Shown here: in pieces, positions 6,271-15,663 of the stretch | Layout of the letters: every line of letters starts with the position of its first letter | Position numbering within the stretch: the stretch's first letter is position 1 | NCBI GenBank assembly: GCA_943322985.2 | Contig: CALPGA020000012.1 | Span: forward strand, 1 to 34,127 | Length of the DNA: 34,127 bases | Origin: Candidatus Finniella inopinata | Lineage (GTDB): Bacteria > Pseudomonadota > Alphaproteobacteria > Paracaedibacterales > CAITNM01 | Direction of reading: 5' to 3' | Notes under the pieces: model-generated | Databases searched by the model: none | What the model was told of the DNA's origin: nothing | The model's input: the letters and a program-made list of their open reading frames with translations, nothing else | Program-made: the position numbers and the translations under genes

Positions 6271-6750
6271 CCGAGATGCGTACTGCGTAAAAAGATCTAT
6301 CATAGCTTGGCTGCCTCGCTCTTTCGCTATAATGGAAGCTCCTGCTATTGCTTCTTCGCTGGCTTGCAATTGACCTTCGAGAATATCAAATAGTACGAAT
6401 CTGACTTTATCTACCAAACCTCTTGAAGTTGCCATTCTTAAAATATCGTTCATGCCTAACTGATTAGCTTTAAGGCTTTCATTGTTGTTTAGCAAATGCC
6501 TCGCCATTTCTAGCGATGTTTCACCCAAAATGGCTCTTTCTAAGAATTCATTCCTTTCATTTTGTGTAAACTTAGGCCGTGATTTTTGCTGAATAAACAA
6601 GAGCGCTTCAGCCTGCTGTCCTTCCCGAATAGCAACTTTTATTTGAGTTTTAAGTGTTTCTTTATCTATTTCAGCAATTGCGGCTACACACGCAGCGCTT
6701 TGCAGAAAAACACTTAAACACAATAATGGTAATTTTATTTTTTTAAACAC
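6265..6750 (-). CDS. Small secreted protein, helical, function unknown
   Basis: 161 residues. Signal peptide MFKKIKLPLLCLSVFLQSAA, cleaved near CVAA; SAAC is not a proper lipobox. The mature part is predicted helical (LKTQIKVAIREGQQAEALLF; SLEMARHLLNNNESLKANQL), with helix-turn-helix pairs reminiscent of degenerate ankyrin or similar repeats. I could not assign a family. Its TAG stop lies inside the conserved flank of a REP-like hairpin, so the original C-terminus may have been replaced when the repeat arrived. It is divergent from the gene at 6920. Confidence 0.6.
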   Translation of the reverse strand: MFKKIKLPLLCLSVFLQSAACVAAIAEIDKETLKTQIKVAIREGQQAEALLFIQQKSRPKFTQNERNEFLERAILGETSLEMARHLLNNNESLKANQLGMNDILRMATSRGLVDKVRFVLFDILEGQLQASEEAIAGASIIAKERGSQAMIDLFTQYASRP

Positions 6751-6919
6751 TATAGCTTCAGTAATTTAATCACTTATGTATAAGCCTACCCTAAGAATTT
6801 TTATTCAATCAAATGAAAAAAGCTAGTTCTTTATTATAATTTCGAACCTTGTGTGTTTACGAAATCTTAATCAGGCAAAGATTATCATAAAAATTATCTA
6901 AATTTTTATGGGAAACGCA

Positions 6920-7465
6920 ATGCGTACATATTCACAACGCCTTAATGCTGTTTTTTTATTTTTTCTATTGTTTAACTTTGGTGATTGTTCGCTTATTGCA
7001 AGCACTGCATTTGTGGAAGAAGATCTTTTTGCAAGGCAGACCTTTGAAGAATCTCAACAAAAAGCAATTAGAATAACATTTGCCGATATAAGAGAAACTC
7101 AACCAGAACTATTAGAAGCTATTCCTTTTCAATATGCAGCAAGAAAACTAATTACAAATGAACTGAATGTAGACCAAATTTGCGCAACAGTTGCTGGGTT
7201 GATCATGTCTAAGAACGAATTAGAATCACCAGCTTTTATCAACTGCCTAGAAAAATTATATGTAGAACGAATAGCAAATTCAACAATGCAATTAAAGCAA
7301 ATAGGTGCAATTTTTATATGCTTAAGTACTACAGATTTTCTTGTTTTGGAACATGCCGATTTTGCCAATAAATTAACCAAATTGATAACACCAAAGACAC
7401 AACCAGCAGACATAGAAAACAGAATTCTTAATTTGGTTACTATTACCCAGCGATTACTTTCATAA
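6920..7465 (+). CDS. Secreted helical protein, function unknown
   Basis: About 181 residues from ATG 6920, chosen because the GGGA at 6910-6913 could serve as its ribosome site; an in-frame ATG at 6908 would add four residues. A hydrophobic N-terminus (residues 9-25, AVFLFFLLFNFGDCSLIAS) marks a signal peptide. The rest is mainly helical, with repeated short Leu/Ile-rich helices and no recognised motif. It is convergent with recG, only 17 bases apart, with no clear terminator between them. Confidence 0.6.
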   Translation: MRTYSQRLNAVFLFFLLFNFGDCSLIASTAFVEEDLFARQTFEESQQKAIRITFADIRETQPELLEAIPFQYAARKLITNELNVDQICATVAGLIMSKNELESPAFINCLEKLYVERIANSTMQLKQIGAIFICLSTTDFLVLEHADFANKLTKLITPKTQPADIENRILNLVTITQRLLS

Positions 7466-7482
7466 AAAAGAGGTTTTATGCC

Positions 7483-9585
7483 CTATCCAGATTTTCGCAG
7501 TAATTCAGCATTGTCATATTCATGCAAAATTAAAAGCTCTCGCAGGGCTAAGCCTTGGGGAGATGATAGATCAGGGTCATTTTTCAATGCTTCGTTCGCC
7601 ATATTATGTGCTTTGGCGAATAAGTCTTCTAGAAAAGCGGCATCTTCTGGGTCTTCTTGGATTAAGTCACAGAGACGGAATTTTGGTACACCGCTTTGTT
7701 TGGTGCCAATGATTTCGCCGCCACCGCGTAAGCGCAGGTCTTCTTCGGCAATTTTAAAACCGTCGTGGCAATCACGCATGGTTTCTAATCTTCTGCGTGC
7801 TTGGAAACTTAATGGTTGTCCGTATAACAGCAAGCAGAATGATTGAATATCGTTACGCCCTACCCGACCCCGCAATTGATGCAACTGAGCCAGGCCAAAA
7901 CGTTGAGCGTGTTCAATAACCATAACGGTAGCTTGGGGAACGTCTACCCCAACCTCTATCACGGTGGTTGACACCAACAACGTTGCTTCTCCGCTTAGGA
8001 AACGTTGCATGGCGGCGTCTTTTTCTGGGCCCTTCATGCGACCGTGCATGAGCTCAACTTTGTCACCGAATATTTCACGCAATACATCACAACGAGCAAC
8101 GGCTGCAGCTAAGTCACTTTTTTCAGATTCTTCAATTAAAGGACAAACCCAATAAACTTGCCGGCCTTTGCTCATGATTGCTTTGATTTGTTCAATGACT
8201 TCATCGAGCCTATCAACGCTGATGACTTTGGTTTGGATGATTTTTCGACCTAAGGGTTTTTCATTTAAGATAGAAACGTCCATATCGCCATGGTTGGCTA
8301 AAACTAAGGTGCGTGGAATGGGCGTTGCGGTCATTGATAGTATATGAGCTGTTTTAGATTTGCTGGCCAAAGCGAGGCGCTGCTCAACCCCGAAGCGGTG
8401 TTGTTCATCAATAACCACTAGACCAAGATTTTGAAAAATAACTGAGTCTTCTAGCAGTGCATGGGTTCCCACCACAATTGTAGCTTCGCCTGATTTTATA
8501 GTTTCAATAACTTTATCGCGAGCCTTGCCCTTTTCACGGCCGGTAAGCATGGCGACAGTTAGTCCTAATGGCTGCAGTAATTCACCAATTTTAGCGGCAT
8601 GCTGGCGTGATAAAATTTCAGTTGGCACTAAAATGGCCGTTTGCAGACCTTGGTCAGCTACGTCTAATGCTGCCATGACAGCTACTAGGGTTTTTCCGCT
8701 GCCAACATCGCCCTGTAATAGGCGCACCATTTGCTGACCGTTTTGCATATCTCCGCGCAGTTCTGCAATGGCTGAAATTTGCGCATTGGTTAATTTAAAT
8801 GGCAATAGTTCTTCAAGCTGAGCTGCAAGCTTTGGTACGTATGTATTTTTAGAAATAACCTTTGGCTTGGTGCGACGATTACTTAAGGCCATGCCCAAAT
8901 GATAGGCTAGGAATTCATCAAAAATAAGACGCTGACGGGATGGGTCGGTAAAATTTAGATTTTCATAAACTTGGGGCTGGTGCACATTTTTTAGGGCACT
9001 CAAGAATGAAGGGTAAGTGCTGTCGGTAATCCATTCAGGCATTTCTTTGGATGGCTTGATTACCTGATCAATAACGCTTGCGACCATAGAACGGGTAAGG
9101 CCTGCGGTTAGGCCATAAATGCGTTCTGCGCCAATCCATTTTCCCATTTCATCGAGCGGCCCCATGAAGTCTGGATGGGACATATGGTAACGCACCGTAT
9201 CGTGAGCACGGTCACATTTTAGCTGACCACTGATACCAATTTTTCTACCCTCTGGTGCTACGCGCTGTAAAAAGCGATCGTAAGCATTGAAAAAGAGTAA
9301 TTCGAAGCGATTGTTTTTGTTATCACGCATCCATATACGGTAAGGGGAACGCCGGCGCAAACCAGGTTGGTGTAGTTCTACAGTGGCTTCAAAAGTGACT
9401 AATGTATTTTCAGGAGCTTCTTGAATATTGTCTATTTTAGTTCGAAAACTTAGCTGAGTTGGCAAATGCCACAAAAGATCAATGAACCGTTCGCCCACTA
9501 ATTTTTTGTAAAATTTTTCCCGGCGCTTTCCAATAGAAGCAAGCGTGTGTAGTTCTGTTAGATAATAGTCTAACGGTGCGGACAT
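7483..9585 (-). CDS. recG: ATP-dependent DNA helicase RecG
   Basis: 700 residues, normal for RecG. Order: N-terminal wedge/OB region (about 1-240), helicase domain with Walker A GDVGSGKT (292-299), TGRE motif near 348-352, Walker B VIDEQHRFG (DEQH 393-396), SMTATPIPRT, then the C-terminal helicase domain with LRGRVGRNDIQ and the RecG-type end (EEDLRLRGGGEIIGTKQSG). RecG remodels stalled replication forks and branched recombination intermediates. Its start overlaps the 3' end of hisC by 16 bases, so the two are likely cotranscribed and translationally coupled. Confidence 0.97.
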   Translation of the reverse strand: MSAPLDYYLTELHTLASIGKRREKFYKKLVGERFIDLLWHLPTQLSFRTKIDNIQEAPENTLVTFEATVELHQPGLRRRSPYRIWMRDNKNNRFELLFFNAYDRFLQRVAPEGRKIGISGQLKCDRAHDTVRYHMSHPDFMGPLDEMGKWIGAERIYGLTAGLTRSMVASVIDQVIKPSKEMPEWITDSTYPSFLSALKNVHQPQVYENLNFTDPSRQRLIFDEFLAYHLGMALSNRRTKPKVISKNTYVPKLAAQLEELLPFKLTNAQISAIAELRGDMQNGQQMVRLLQGDVGSGKTLVAVMAALDVADQGLQTAILVPTEILSRQHAAKIGELLQPLGLTVAMLTGREKGKARDKVIETIKSGEATIVVGTHALLEDSVIFQNLGLVVIDEQHRFGVEQRLALASKSKTAHILSMTATPIPRTLVLANHGDMDVSILNEKPLGRKIIQTKVISVDRLDEVIEQIKAIMSKGRQVYWVCPLIEESEKSDLAAAVARCDVLREIFGDKVELMHGRMKGPEKDAAMQRFLSGEATLLVSTTVIEVGVDVPQATVMVIEHAQRFGLAQLHQLRGRVGRNDIQSFCLLLYGQPLSFQARRRLETMRDCHDGFKIAEEDLRLRGGGEIIGTKQSGVPKFRLCDLIQEDPEDAAFLEDLFAKAHNMANEALKNDPDLSSPQGLALRELLILHEYDNAELLRKSG

Positions 9586-10661
9586 GATTTTAGAGCTTCA
9601 ACTAGTTCCTGCATTTCTTCTTGTTTTCCAATGGTAATGCGTAAATAGCTAGGTAAATTGTAAGCACCCATAGGGCGGACAATCAATCCTTTTTGCCCTA
9701 AATATTTATAGACTTCTTGGGTGTTTTCAAAATAGGCCATTACGAAATTTGATGTGTAGGGAATCATAGGAATATTCAAGTCATTCATGTCGCTTACAAA
9801 TTTAGCTAAATTTTTCTTATTTAGCTGCATGCAATGAGCAATCCAAGCTTGATAACCAAGCGCTGCAATTCCTGCTGCTTGCGATAAACCAGTTGTGTTA
9901 AATGGTGGGCGAATACGGCTGATTGGATCAACAATTTCAGGGTGTGCATATAGCCAACCTAGTCGTAAATTTGCCATTCCATACGCTTTTGAAAAGCTAC
10001 GTGCCATGACCACATTTGGGTAACGTTGCACCCATTTTGTGCCACAGTGATAGTCGTCACCATCCATATATTCTGCATATGCTGAGTCAAACACAACAAG
10101 TACGTGGCTTGGCATGCGTTCAAGCAAATCATCAATTTCAGTGTTGGTTAAATAGTGGGCAATTGGGTTGCCGGGATGATCAAGATAAAATATTTTTGTG
10201 CGAGACGTTACCCGTTCAAGAATTGCGTCAACACTTAGTTTAAAATCAACCCGAGGAATTTCTACGGGAATTCCCCCCATAGCCAAAGTAGCAATTTTAT
10301 ACACACCAAAACCATGTTGAGGGATAAGAACTTCATCGCCCTTACCAACATAAGCACGAGCTAAAAGGTGAAGAATATCTTCCGAACCATTACCAGTTAC
10401 AATCCACGCTGGATCAATACCGTGAGTTTGACCGATTGCCGCGCGTAGTTCGTTTGCTGCACCGCTTGGGTAACAGTGAATTCTATCTGTGTACTGACGT
10501 ACAACTTGTTTAACTGATTCTGACGGACCATAGGGATTTTCATTAGAAGCTAACACTACCCTGCGAACAAAACCTGGCGGGGTTACGTCACCGCCAATAT
10601 ATGGAGAAATTGCATAGATAGATTCATTAGACTTTGGAAAACCCATTTTGACCTGTGACAT
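9570..10661 (-). CDS. hisC: Histidinol-phosphate / aromatic aminotransferase family
   Basis: 363 residues, class-II-like PLP aminotransferase. Key residues: SNENPYGPS near 39-47, TGNGSEDIL (89-97), Asn165-Pro166, FDSAYAEYM (Asp192, Tyr195), the PLP lysine Lys225 in SFSKAYGMANLRLGW and an Arg near the C-terminus (YLRITIG). HisC transfers an amino group to imidazole-acetol phosphate; close relatives act on phenylpyruvate or 4-hydroxyphenylpyruvate. No other his gene is in the window, so an aromatic-aminotransferase role is possible. It precedes and overlaps recG, and is divergent, 58 bases away, from the 1010-residue protein gene. Confidence 0.85.
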   Translation of the reverse strand: MSQVKMGFPKSNESIYAISPYIGGDVTPPGFVRRVVLASNENPYGPSESVKQVVRQYTDRIHCYPSGAANELRAAIGQTHGIDPAWIVTGNGSEDILHLLARAYVGKGDEVLIPQHGFGVYKIATLAMGGIPVEIPRVDFKLSVDAILERVTSRTKIFYLDHPGNPIAHYLTNTEIDDLLERMPSHVLVVFDSAYAEYMDGDDYHCGTKWVQRYPNVVMARSFSKAYGMANLRLGWLYAHPEIVDPISRIRPPFNTTGLSQAAGIAALGYQAWIAHCMQLNKKNLAKFVSDMNDLNIPMIPYTSNFVMAYFENTQEVYKYLGQKGLIVRPMGAYNLPSYLRITIGKQEEMQELVEALKSCPHR

Positions 10662-10719
10662 GGAACACTAGTTCTAAATAGCATATTCGTAATGACGTTT
10701 CAATGTGGGGCGATGATTA

Positions 10720-13700
10720 ATGCACACCTTGCATAAGAATTTCAACAGTTCGCTTAATACTTCCTTAACGAAAAAACACTACAATGTTCGTATGTGTTGT
10801 GAGAAGTTTTACTTAGTGATTTTTTACTTTATTTTTATTGCATTTTTTGCTGCTGATCCTGCTTTTGGGGCTGGCGCTACCCCTGTTGCGAGCCACGCGG
10901 AAATTAGTCTTTTCAGGGCAAAAGAAGCAGATAAAATTACTCAATTAAAAGGTCAATTTGTTACAAATTTAGATGTGCTTGGGGCATTAACTTGTCTAAA
11001 AGATAAGCTTGATAAAGCACAAATTAGCTTCATTCAATTTTCCAGGTTTGTTTTTGGCATGTTGGTTGGAAATGGTTACCCAAATGGCGTAACAACAACG
11101 GTAAGGGCAACTCCAGCCGAAACAGTTGAAATTGAAAAAATTGTAAAAGAAGCCTCAGTTTATGTTAAAAAATACGATTTTAAAGAGCCTGCTATTTGGA
11201 GTACAGATGAAAATTCTGCCATGAAAAAAGAACAACATGCAGGCGCATTAAACGCCTTGTGGGACAGCGCTAACAGAAATGAAAAACTTTCAATTAAACC
11301 TGAAAACGCAGAAGTAAATACTCGCACATTAGAAGCTGATAAACAAATTTTCGAAGGGCTTTATGCTGAGGTTCCGAAAACAGCGATGGATGCGTTGTAT
11401 AAGGCTGATATAAGAACAGCTTCTTTGATATTACGTTTCATTGAATACTTTTCAAAACTACCCGGGGAAAACAAAAGATTCATATTTGGCTACATACAAA
11501 GAAATCCCACAAAATACCGTGCTGATGAGCTTATACCTTATATAGCGAGAGAGTTAAACAAAGCGATTCCACCTGTTGCTGTGGCCCCTGAAGCTATACC
11601 TCCTGCACCTCCGCCTGTTGCTATTGCTGTTGCAAACCCCCGTGCTGATTATGAAGCATTGATTCAAGGAATTCTTACCCCAGATCAACGAGAAATGCTA
11701 AACGAATTTATAGCCGTTGCTTTAACACCTGGGTTAGATGAATGGCAAACTGACATCATAAAAGAATTTATTAGAAATTATGTTCGCTTACAACCTGCAG
11801 ATATGGGAAGAACCGATGTAGAGTTTGGAAATTTTATAGAGCCAGGATTCAGGCATAATCATCCCGGACAAAGAGAAATAGATGCATTCAGAGTGCTTCC
11901 AATTGATGACAAAATTAACATAATAATGAACTTAAATTTTTGGTTAGATGAGCAAATAGCTAATGGTGTATTTGCATTAAATGCTCCTGTTGTTGCACCT
12001 GTGCCTATTGTCGCGCATGCGGCCATTGCAGCCCCTGCTGCAGATCCATTTATTGCAAAATTAATAAAAGATCTTATTATAGCTGACTTCACACAAACGG
12101 CAGATTCAGCCATAGAAAAACAAAACATTGCAAAAGCAGCAATACTGCTTACGAATTTCAAAACAATTGGCCTAGAAGCTTTTAATGCAGGCTTGATAAC
12201 CCAGCAAAACGTTGAAAATATTAGTAGATTTGCGGCAGATTTTTCTAGATTATCTGATGCTAACAAAAATGCCATATGTGCGTACCTTCAGAATTTAATA
12301 AGGAATGGAACATATTCTGGAACTTTCCGATATGAAATAGAAGAAATGGTGCCAATACAAGGCTGGATAGATGGTCACTGGGGAGTCGTAAGACATGAAC
12401 CACAAATAGTTCAAGCGACGAAATCAGAAAATCTTGGAAACTTGCTATTACCTGTAGCGCATCCTCCCAGATCGGCAGAAGATTTATTAAGGTGCAAAGC
12501 AGAATTGACAAAAGACACGTGCAATTATTTACACAATCAAATAGTAAACCGTTATATGCAGTTATTAAACGACGCACAAATAGCGCAAGAAGCAGTAAAT
12601 GCAGCTGCAGGATTTAGATGGCATTTCTGGAAAGGCCCCACGGGACGAGCGCCGGCCAGAAAACATTTTAATATGCCAGCAGGGCAAGCGTTAACACCAA
12701 GAGGCATGCACTTTATAGAATTTTTTATGGATAGTGTTATGCCCAAACTCGAAGAGCTCTATTATGCAAATAAAATTACAGCGAATGATATTGCGTATGT
12801 GCTCCGTGCCGCGGGTATGGGACTATTAGGACTAGAAGAGCAAGAACTGTATTTGATAAAATTTAGAGAAATGATTGACAACATGCTTCTAGGACTGGAT
12901 GGGAAAATGGCACCTCCTTGGAACACTTTAGCTTCGCTACCTTCTCAGGGTAATCCTTATCAAAAATTCCCCGATATTGCTGCTAATTCGCACCCATTTA
13001 AGCAACTTGAGGTGGAAAAGCAAGCCCCTGATGTAACCCCCTTTCATACCATACATGCAGAAAATCAATTAATTCCTTACAGAAACAGGTACAATATAGC
13101 TGTTGACCAAGGAGATTTTACGGTAGCAAAAAAAAATGCGCTTAAACATGACGTTACTGAAGGCTTCAAAGCAGCTTTAGATAATTTATCCGGCCTAATA
13201 GGAACAGGCTTTAACATAGCAATTGCATTGGGTGACGAACAAAAATTAATACAATTCATTAAAAGCTTTAGCACTACAGTTTGCTATGATGGAACTACCG
13301 AAGTAATAGCAGCAAAAGCTATTGAACTAGGGTTAATAGGAGAGGCAGTCGCTGCCCAAGGCCCAGTTACAAAAGAAGAAGCAGAGCAGCAGTTTGCAGC
13401 TGCGCTAATGAATCCGGCATCTAAACCACAATTAGCAGCAATTTTTAAAGAAATAAGAGTGGATGGAGACAATAAATTAGATGGATTTATCAAAGCAGCA
13501 AGAGCGGCAGCAGGAGCACAAGGACCTGATGATTATCCCCCACTTCATCATACTTATCTGCCAGCCGCCACTGCTGTACTACAGAATTTCTTTGGGAATG
13601 CAGAAATAATTCGCGAAGTCGTAGGCAAAAATGCAGCAGGAGCATGCGCATTAGCAGACGCACAAATTCTTGCACTTATCTATTGGTCAGCAGCTGCTAT

Positions 13701-13752
13701 TGATGGTAAGCGACCTCCAGACCCAAACATCGCGAGATTATTTGGATATTAG
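10720..13752 (+). CDS. Large secreted helical-repeat protein, function unknown
   Basis: 1010 residues from ATG 10720 (GGGG at 10707-10710). An ATG at 10792 would give a normal signal peptide length (MCCEKFYLVIFYFIFIAFFA, cleavage near AFGAG) but lacks a ribosome site. Two Pro/Ala-rich linkers (about 283-306 and 421-441) separate helical modules. Residues about 219-275 and 480-546 are recognisable as repeats: KTAMDALYKADI, LRFIEYFSKL, NK, GYIQ, YRADELIPY versus KTIGLEAFNAGLI, SRFAADFSRL, NK, AYLQ, YEIEEMVPI. A weaker third copy lies near 81-123. No catalytic motif is visible. I infer an exported modular binding protein or effector; it could also be a periplasmic structural protein. Confidence 0.7.
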   Translation: MHTLHKNFNSSLNTSLTKKHYNVRMCCEKFYLVIFYFIFIAFFAADPAFGAGATPVASHAEISLFRAKEADKITQLKGQFVTNLDVLGALTCLKDKLDKAQISFIQFSRFVFGMLVGNGYPNGVTTTVRATPAETVEIEKIVKEASVYVKKYDFKEPAIWSTDENSAMKKEQHAGALNALWDSANRNEKLSIKPENAEVNTRTLEADKQIFEGLYAEVPKTAMDALYKADIRTASLILRFIEYFSKLPGENKRFIFGYIQRNPTKYRADELIPYIARELNKAIPPVAVAPEAIPPAPPPVAIAVANPRADYEALIQGILTPDQREMLNEFIAVALTPGLDEWQTDIIKEFIRNYVRLQPADMGRTDVEFGNFIEPGFRHNHPGQREIDAFRVLPIDDKINIIMNLNFWLDEQIANGVFALNAPVVAPVPIVAHAAIAAPAADPFIAKLIKDLIIADFTQTADSAIEKQNIAKAAILLTNFKTIGLEAFNAGLITQQNVENISRFAADFSRLSDANKNAICAYLQNLIRNGTYSGTFRYEIEEMVPIQGWIDGHWGVVRHEPQIVQATKSENLGNLLLPVAHPPRSAEDLLRCKAELTKDTCNYLHNQIVNRYMQLLNDAQIAQEAVNAAAGFRWHFWKGPTGRAPARKHFNMPAGQALTPRGMHFIEFFMDSVMPKLEELYYANKITANDIAYVLRAAGMGLLGLEEQELYLIKFREMIDNMLLGLDGKMAPPWNTLASLPSQGNPYQKFPDIAANSHPFKQLEVEKQAPDVTPFHTIHAENQLIPYRNRYNIAVDQGDFTVAKKNALKHDVTEGFKAALDNLSGLIGTGFNIAIALGDEQKLIQFIKSFSTTVCYDGTTEVIAAKAIELGLIGEAVAAQGPVTKEEAEQQFAAALMNPASKPQLAAIFKEIRVDGDNKLDGFIKAARAAAGAQGPDDYPPLHHTYLPAATAVLQNFFGNAEIIREVVGKNAAGACALADAQILALIYWSAAAIDGKRPPDPNIARLFGY

Positions 13753-13909
13753 AATTAGGCACTGTGGATCTCTGATCAAGCAAGAATTACCAAGCAGCAA
13801 CCCCATCTTATTAAAAATTTCATAAAATTCTTCTAAATTGCTATAGAAATTCAAAAATCAAGCTGATACGCTTTTTGTATTGTGTTAATTTTTAGAGGAA
13901 TTTATTTGC

Positions 13910-14953
13910 ATGAAACAAAGATTTATACTTTTGGTATTGGGCATGTTTGCGTTATCAACGCCAACAAGTTACGCAGCGGCTGGTTTTGCCACAGAAACTA
14001 GCGACGAAGCTCCTGCCACCGAAATAAAACTATTCTCTTATTCATCGCTACAAGAATCAGCGTCTGAAATTGTTGCTGAATTTCACGAGAAGGGCTACAT
14101 AGCAGTTGAAGGCGTTCCTGGGTTTGGTGATGCGTATCAACAATTTTTAGCAACGGCTCGAATATTCGCAGATCTTTCAAAAGAAGAGCAAGCAGTGTGC
14201 ACTGGCGCAACTTACGCTGCACGCGGCTGGTCACGGGGAGTAGAAGTTTTCAATGGCAAAACAGATACGTACAAAGGCTCTTACTATGCTGTCGTTCCAG
14301 ATGATTCAAGCAATGTCTGGCCAGATGAAAGTCTTCCTCAACTTAGAAATGCCTACCAAAATGTTGCGACAATAGTATTGGAAGCTGGCAAGCAAATATT
14401 ACCTCTTGTTGGTTTTACCCACGAAAATGTCAAAGGCTTAGGGCGGATGCTGCATTATAAATCAGTTTCTGGTAGTGCAGATGATGACAACCCAAATTGG
14501 TGCGGAGATCACCGTGACCATGGAGTGTTCACATGTCTATGCCCTGAAGCATTCTACAAAGATGGAGAAGTTGTAAGTAGGCCTGCAAATAGCGGACTTT
14601 ACATTGAAGGTCGCCCTGTTGGGATACCACTTGAAGATGCCATAAGCAAAAATGTTGTGTTTTTCCAAATGGGTGAAGTTATAGAACTGATGACAAAAGG
14701 AGAAGTACGTGCAACAAATCATTTGGTAAAGAAAGCCACTGATGGTTCTGAACGCTTTGCTTTGGCAGTGTTTGTTTACCCAATTGATGAAGTAATTATT
14801 AACTTTGGTGGTTCTTCAGCTGAGATTATTGATAAATACAAAGACCGCCTAACAGAAGAGAAAATTGTTAGTGGTATCGTGACTTTCGATGCATGGAACG
14901 CAAGATCACTTGCAAAATATAATCCTAAGGAATTAGCGCCACCTACTGTTTAA
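13910..14953 (+). CDS. Secreted 2-oxoglutarate/Fe(II) oxygenase-like protein (isopenicillin N synthase fold)
   Basis: 347 residues with AGAGGAA ten bases before the ATG. The signal peptide is MKQRFILLVLGMFALSTPTS, cleaved near YAAA. The mature part follows the isopenicillin N synthase / plant-type 2OG oxygenase layout: FHEKGYIAVEGVPG near the N-terminus, the metal-binding His201-x-Asp203 in CGDHRDHGVFT, distal His271 in RATNHLVKK, and Arg282 in ERFALAVFVYP, which would hold the cosubstrate; the usual Ser two residues on is Ala. Such enzymes hydroxylate or cyclise small molecules and usually work in the cytoplasm, so a signal peptide is unusual. The substrate is unknown. The gene is alone, with its own terminator. 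Confidence 0.75.
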   Translation: MKQRFILLVLGMFALSTPTSYAAAGFATETSDEAPATEIKLFSYSSLQESASEIVAEFHEKGYIAVEGVPGFGDAYQQFLATARIFADLSKEEQAVCTGATYAARGWSRGVEVFNGKTDTYKGSYYAVVPDDSSNVWPDESLPQLRNAYQNVATIVLEAGKQILPLVGFTHENVKGLGRMLHYKSVSGSADDDNPNWCGDHRDHGVFTCLCPEAFYKDGEVVSRPANSGLYIEGRPVGIPLEDAISKNVVFFQMGEVIELMTKGEVRATNHLVKKATDGSERFALAVFVYPIDEVIINFGGSSAEIIDKYKDRLTEEKIVSGIVTFDAWNARSLAKYNPKELAPPTV

Positions 14954-14975
14954 TAGGTTATAGACGCTGGAAAAC

Positions 14976-15008
14976 AACCCCCAAGGTTAATAACCCTGGG
15001 GGTTTTTT
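14976..15008. terminator. Rho-independent terminator, usable in both directions
   Basis: AACCCCCAAGG pairs with CCCTGGGGGTT (one mismatch) around TTAATAA, followed by a run of six T. It ends the oxygenase gene and, read on the minus strand, the flavin reductase gene that stops at 15010. Confidence 0.9.
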
Positions 15009-15009
15009 A

Positions 15010-15564
15010 CTACTTCAGCGTTAGCGCTTTTGAAAACTTCTCAAAGCCATCTAACGTTGCCACAAAACGTTTCTGATCATCTGGATTTACAAAACCGTTG
15101 TCATCAAATGCTTGAAATGACCCACCTAGACTGAACATTTCAGGAAACACATAATTTCCTAACCCTTCTAATGGAACACGCGTATGCCAAAGCCCACGAA
15201 TACCAGCAATTGGACCAGGGGATGCTGCCATAAGTAAAATGGGCTTTTGCTTCAATGGCATGGGGCGAACCCGTGAAACCCAGTCAATAACGTTTTTCAG
15301 CACGCCTGAAATGGAGTAATTGTATTCTGGGGATGCAATAATCAATGCTTGAGCTTGATCAATGCATTTTGCAAGCTTTTGAACACCTTCTGGAATTGCA
15401 ACCGTTTCAATGTCTCCGTTATATAAGGGAATAGAAAGTTCGTTCAAATTCGCAATATCTGAGGCAGAGCTGCTAAAATGCTTTGCTACCATATGAAGCA
15501 GCCTGGTGTTAAGCGAATCTTTTCTTAAAGAGCCAGATAGAAAAAAATATTTCATAATGTTCAA
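15010..15564 (-). CDS. NADPH-dependent FMN reductase family protein
   Basis: 184 residues, flavodoxin-like fold. The phosphate-binding loop GSLRKDSLNTRLL lies near residues 11-23 and the flavin-contacting SPEYNYSISGVLKNVIDW at about 98-115; both are diagnostic of the family (relatives include ArsH, ChrR and azoreductase-type enzymes). These proteins reduce FMN, quinones or other acceptors with NAD(P)H and protect against oxidative stress. The exact substrate cannot be read from the sequence. It is a single gene divergent from fliX; the start may be at the first ATG or the one three codons later. Confidence 0.9.
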   Translation of the reverse strand: MNIMKYFFLSGSLRKDSLNTRLLHMVAKHFSSSASDIANLNELSIPLYNGDIETVAIPEGVQKLAKCIDQAQALIIASPEYNYSISGVLKNVIDWVSRVRPMPLKQKPILLMAASPGPIAGIRGLWHTRVPLEGLGNYVFPEMFSLGGSFQAFDDNGFVNPDDQKRFVATLDGFEKFSKALTLK

Positions 15565-15663
15565 GTAAAATTAAGACTATGTTTCAGTTTATCTTAAATT
15601 TTAAATTTTACAAAACACCTAATTACCAGTTAGAATAATGGTATTCCTTTATAAAAGCATTAT

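Noticed and set aside
7478-7846. Plus-strand open frame of 122 codons
   Set aside because: Antisense within the recG 3' end; no ribosome site and composition typical of a shadow frame.
11859-13675. Several minus-strand open frames (for example 11859-12275 and 12260-12577)
   Set aside because: Shadow frames of the 1010-residue secreted protein gene; they lack ribosome sites and recognisable motifs.
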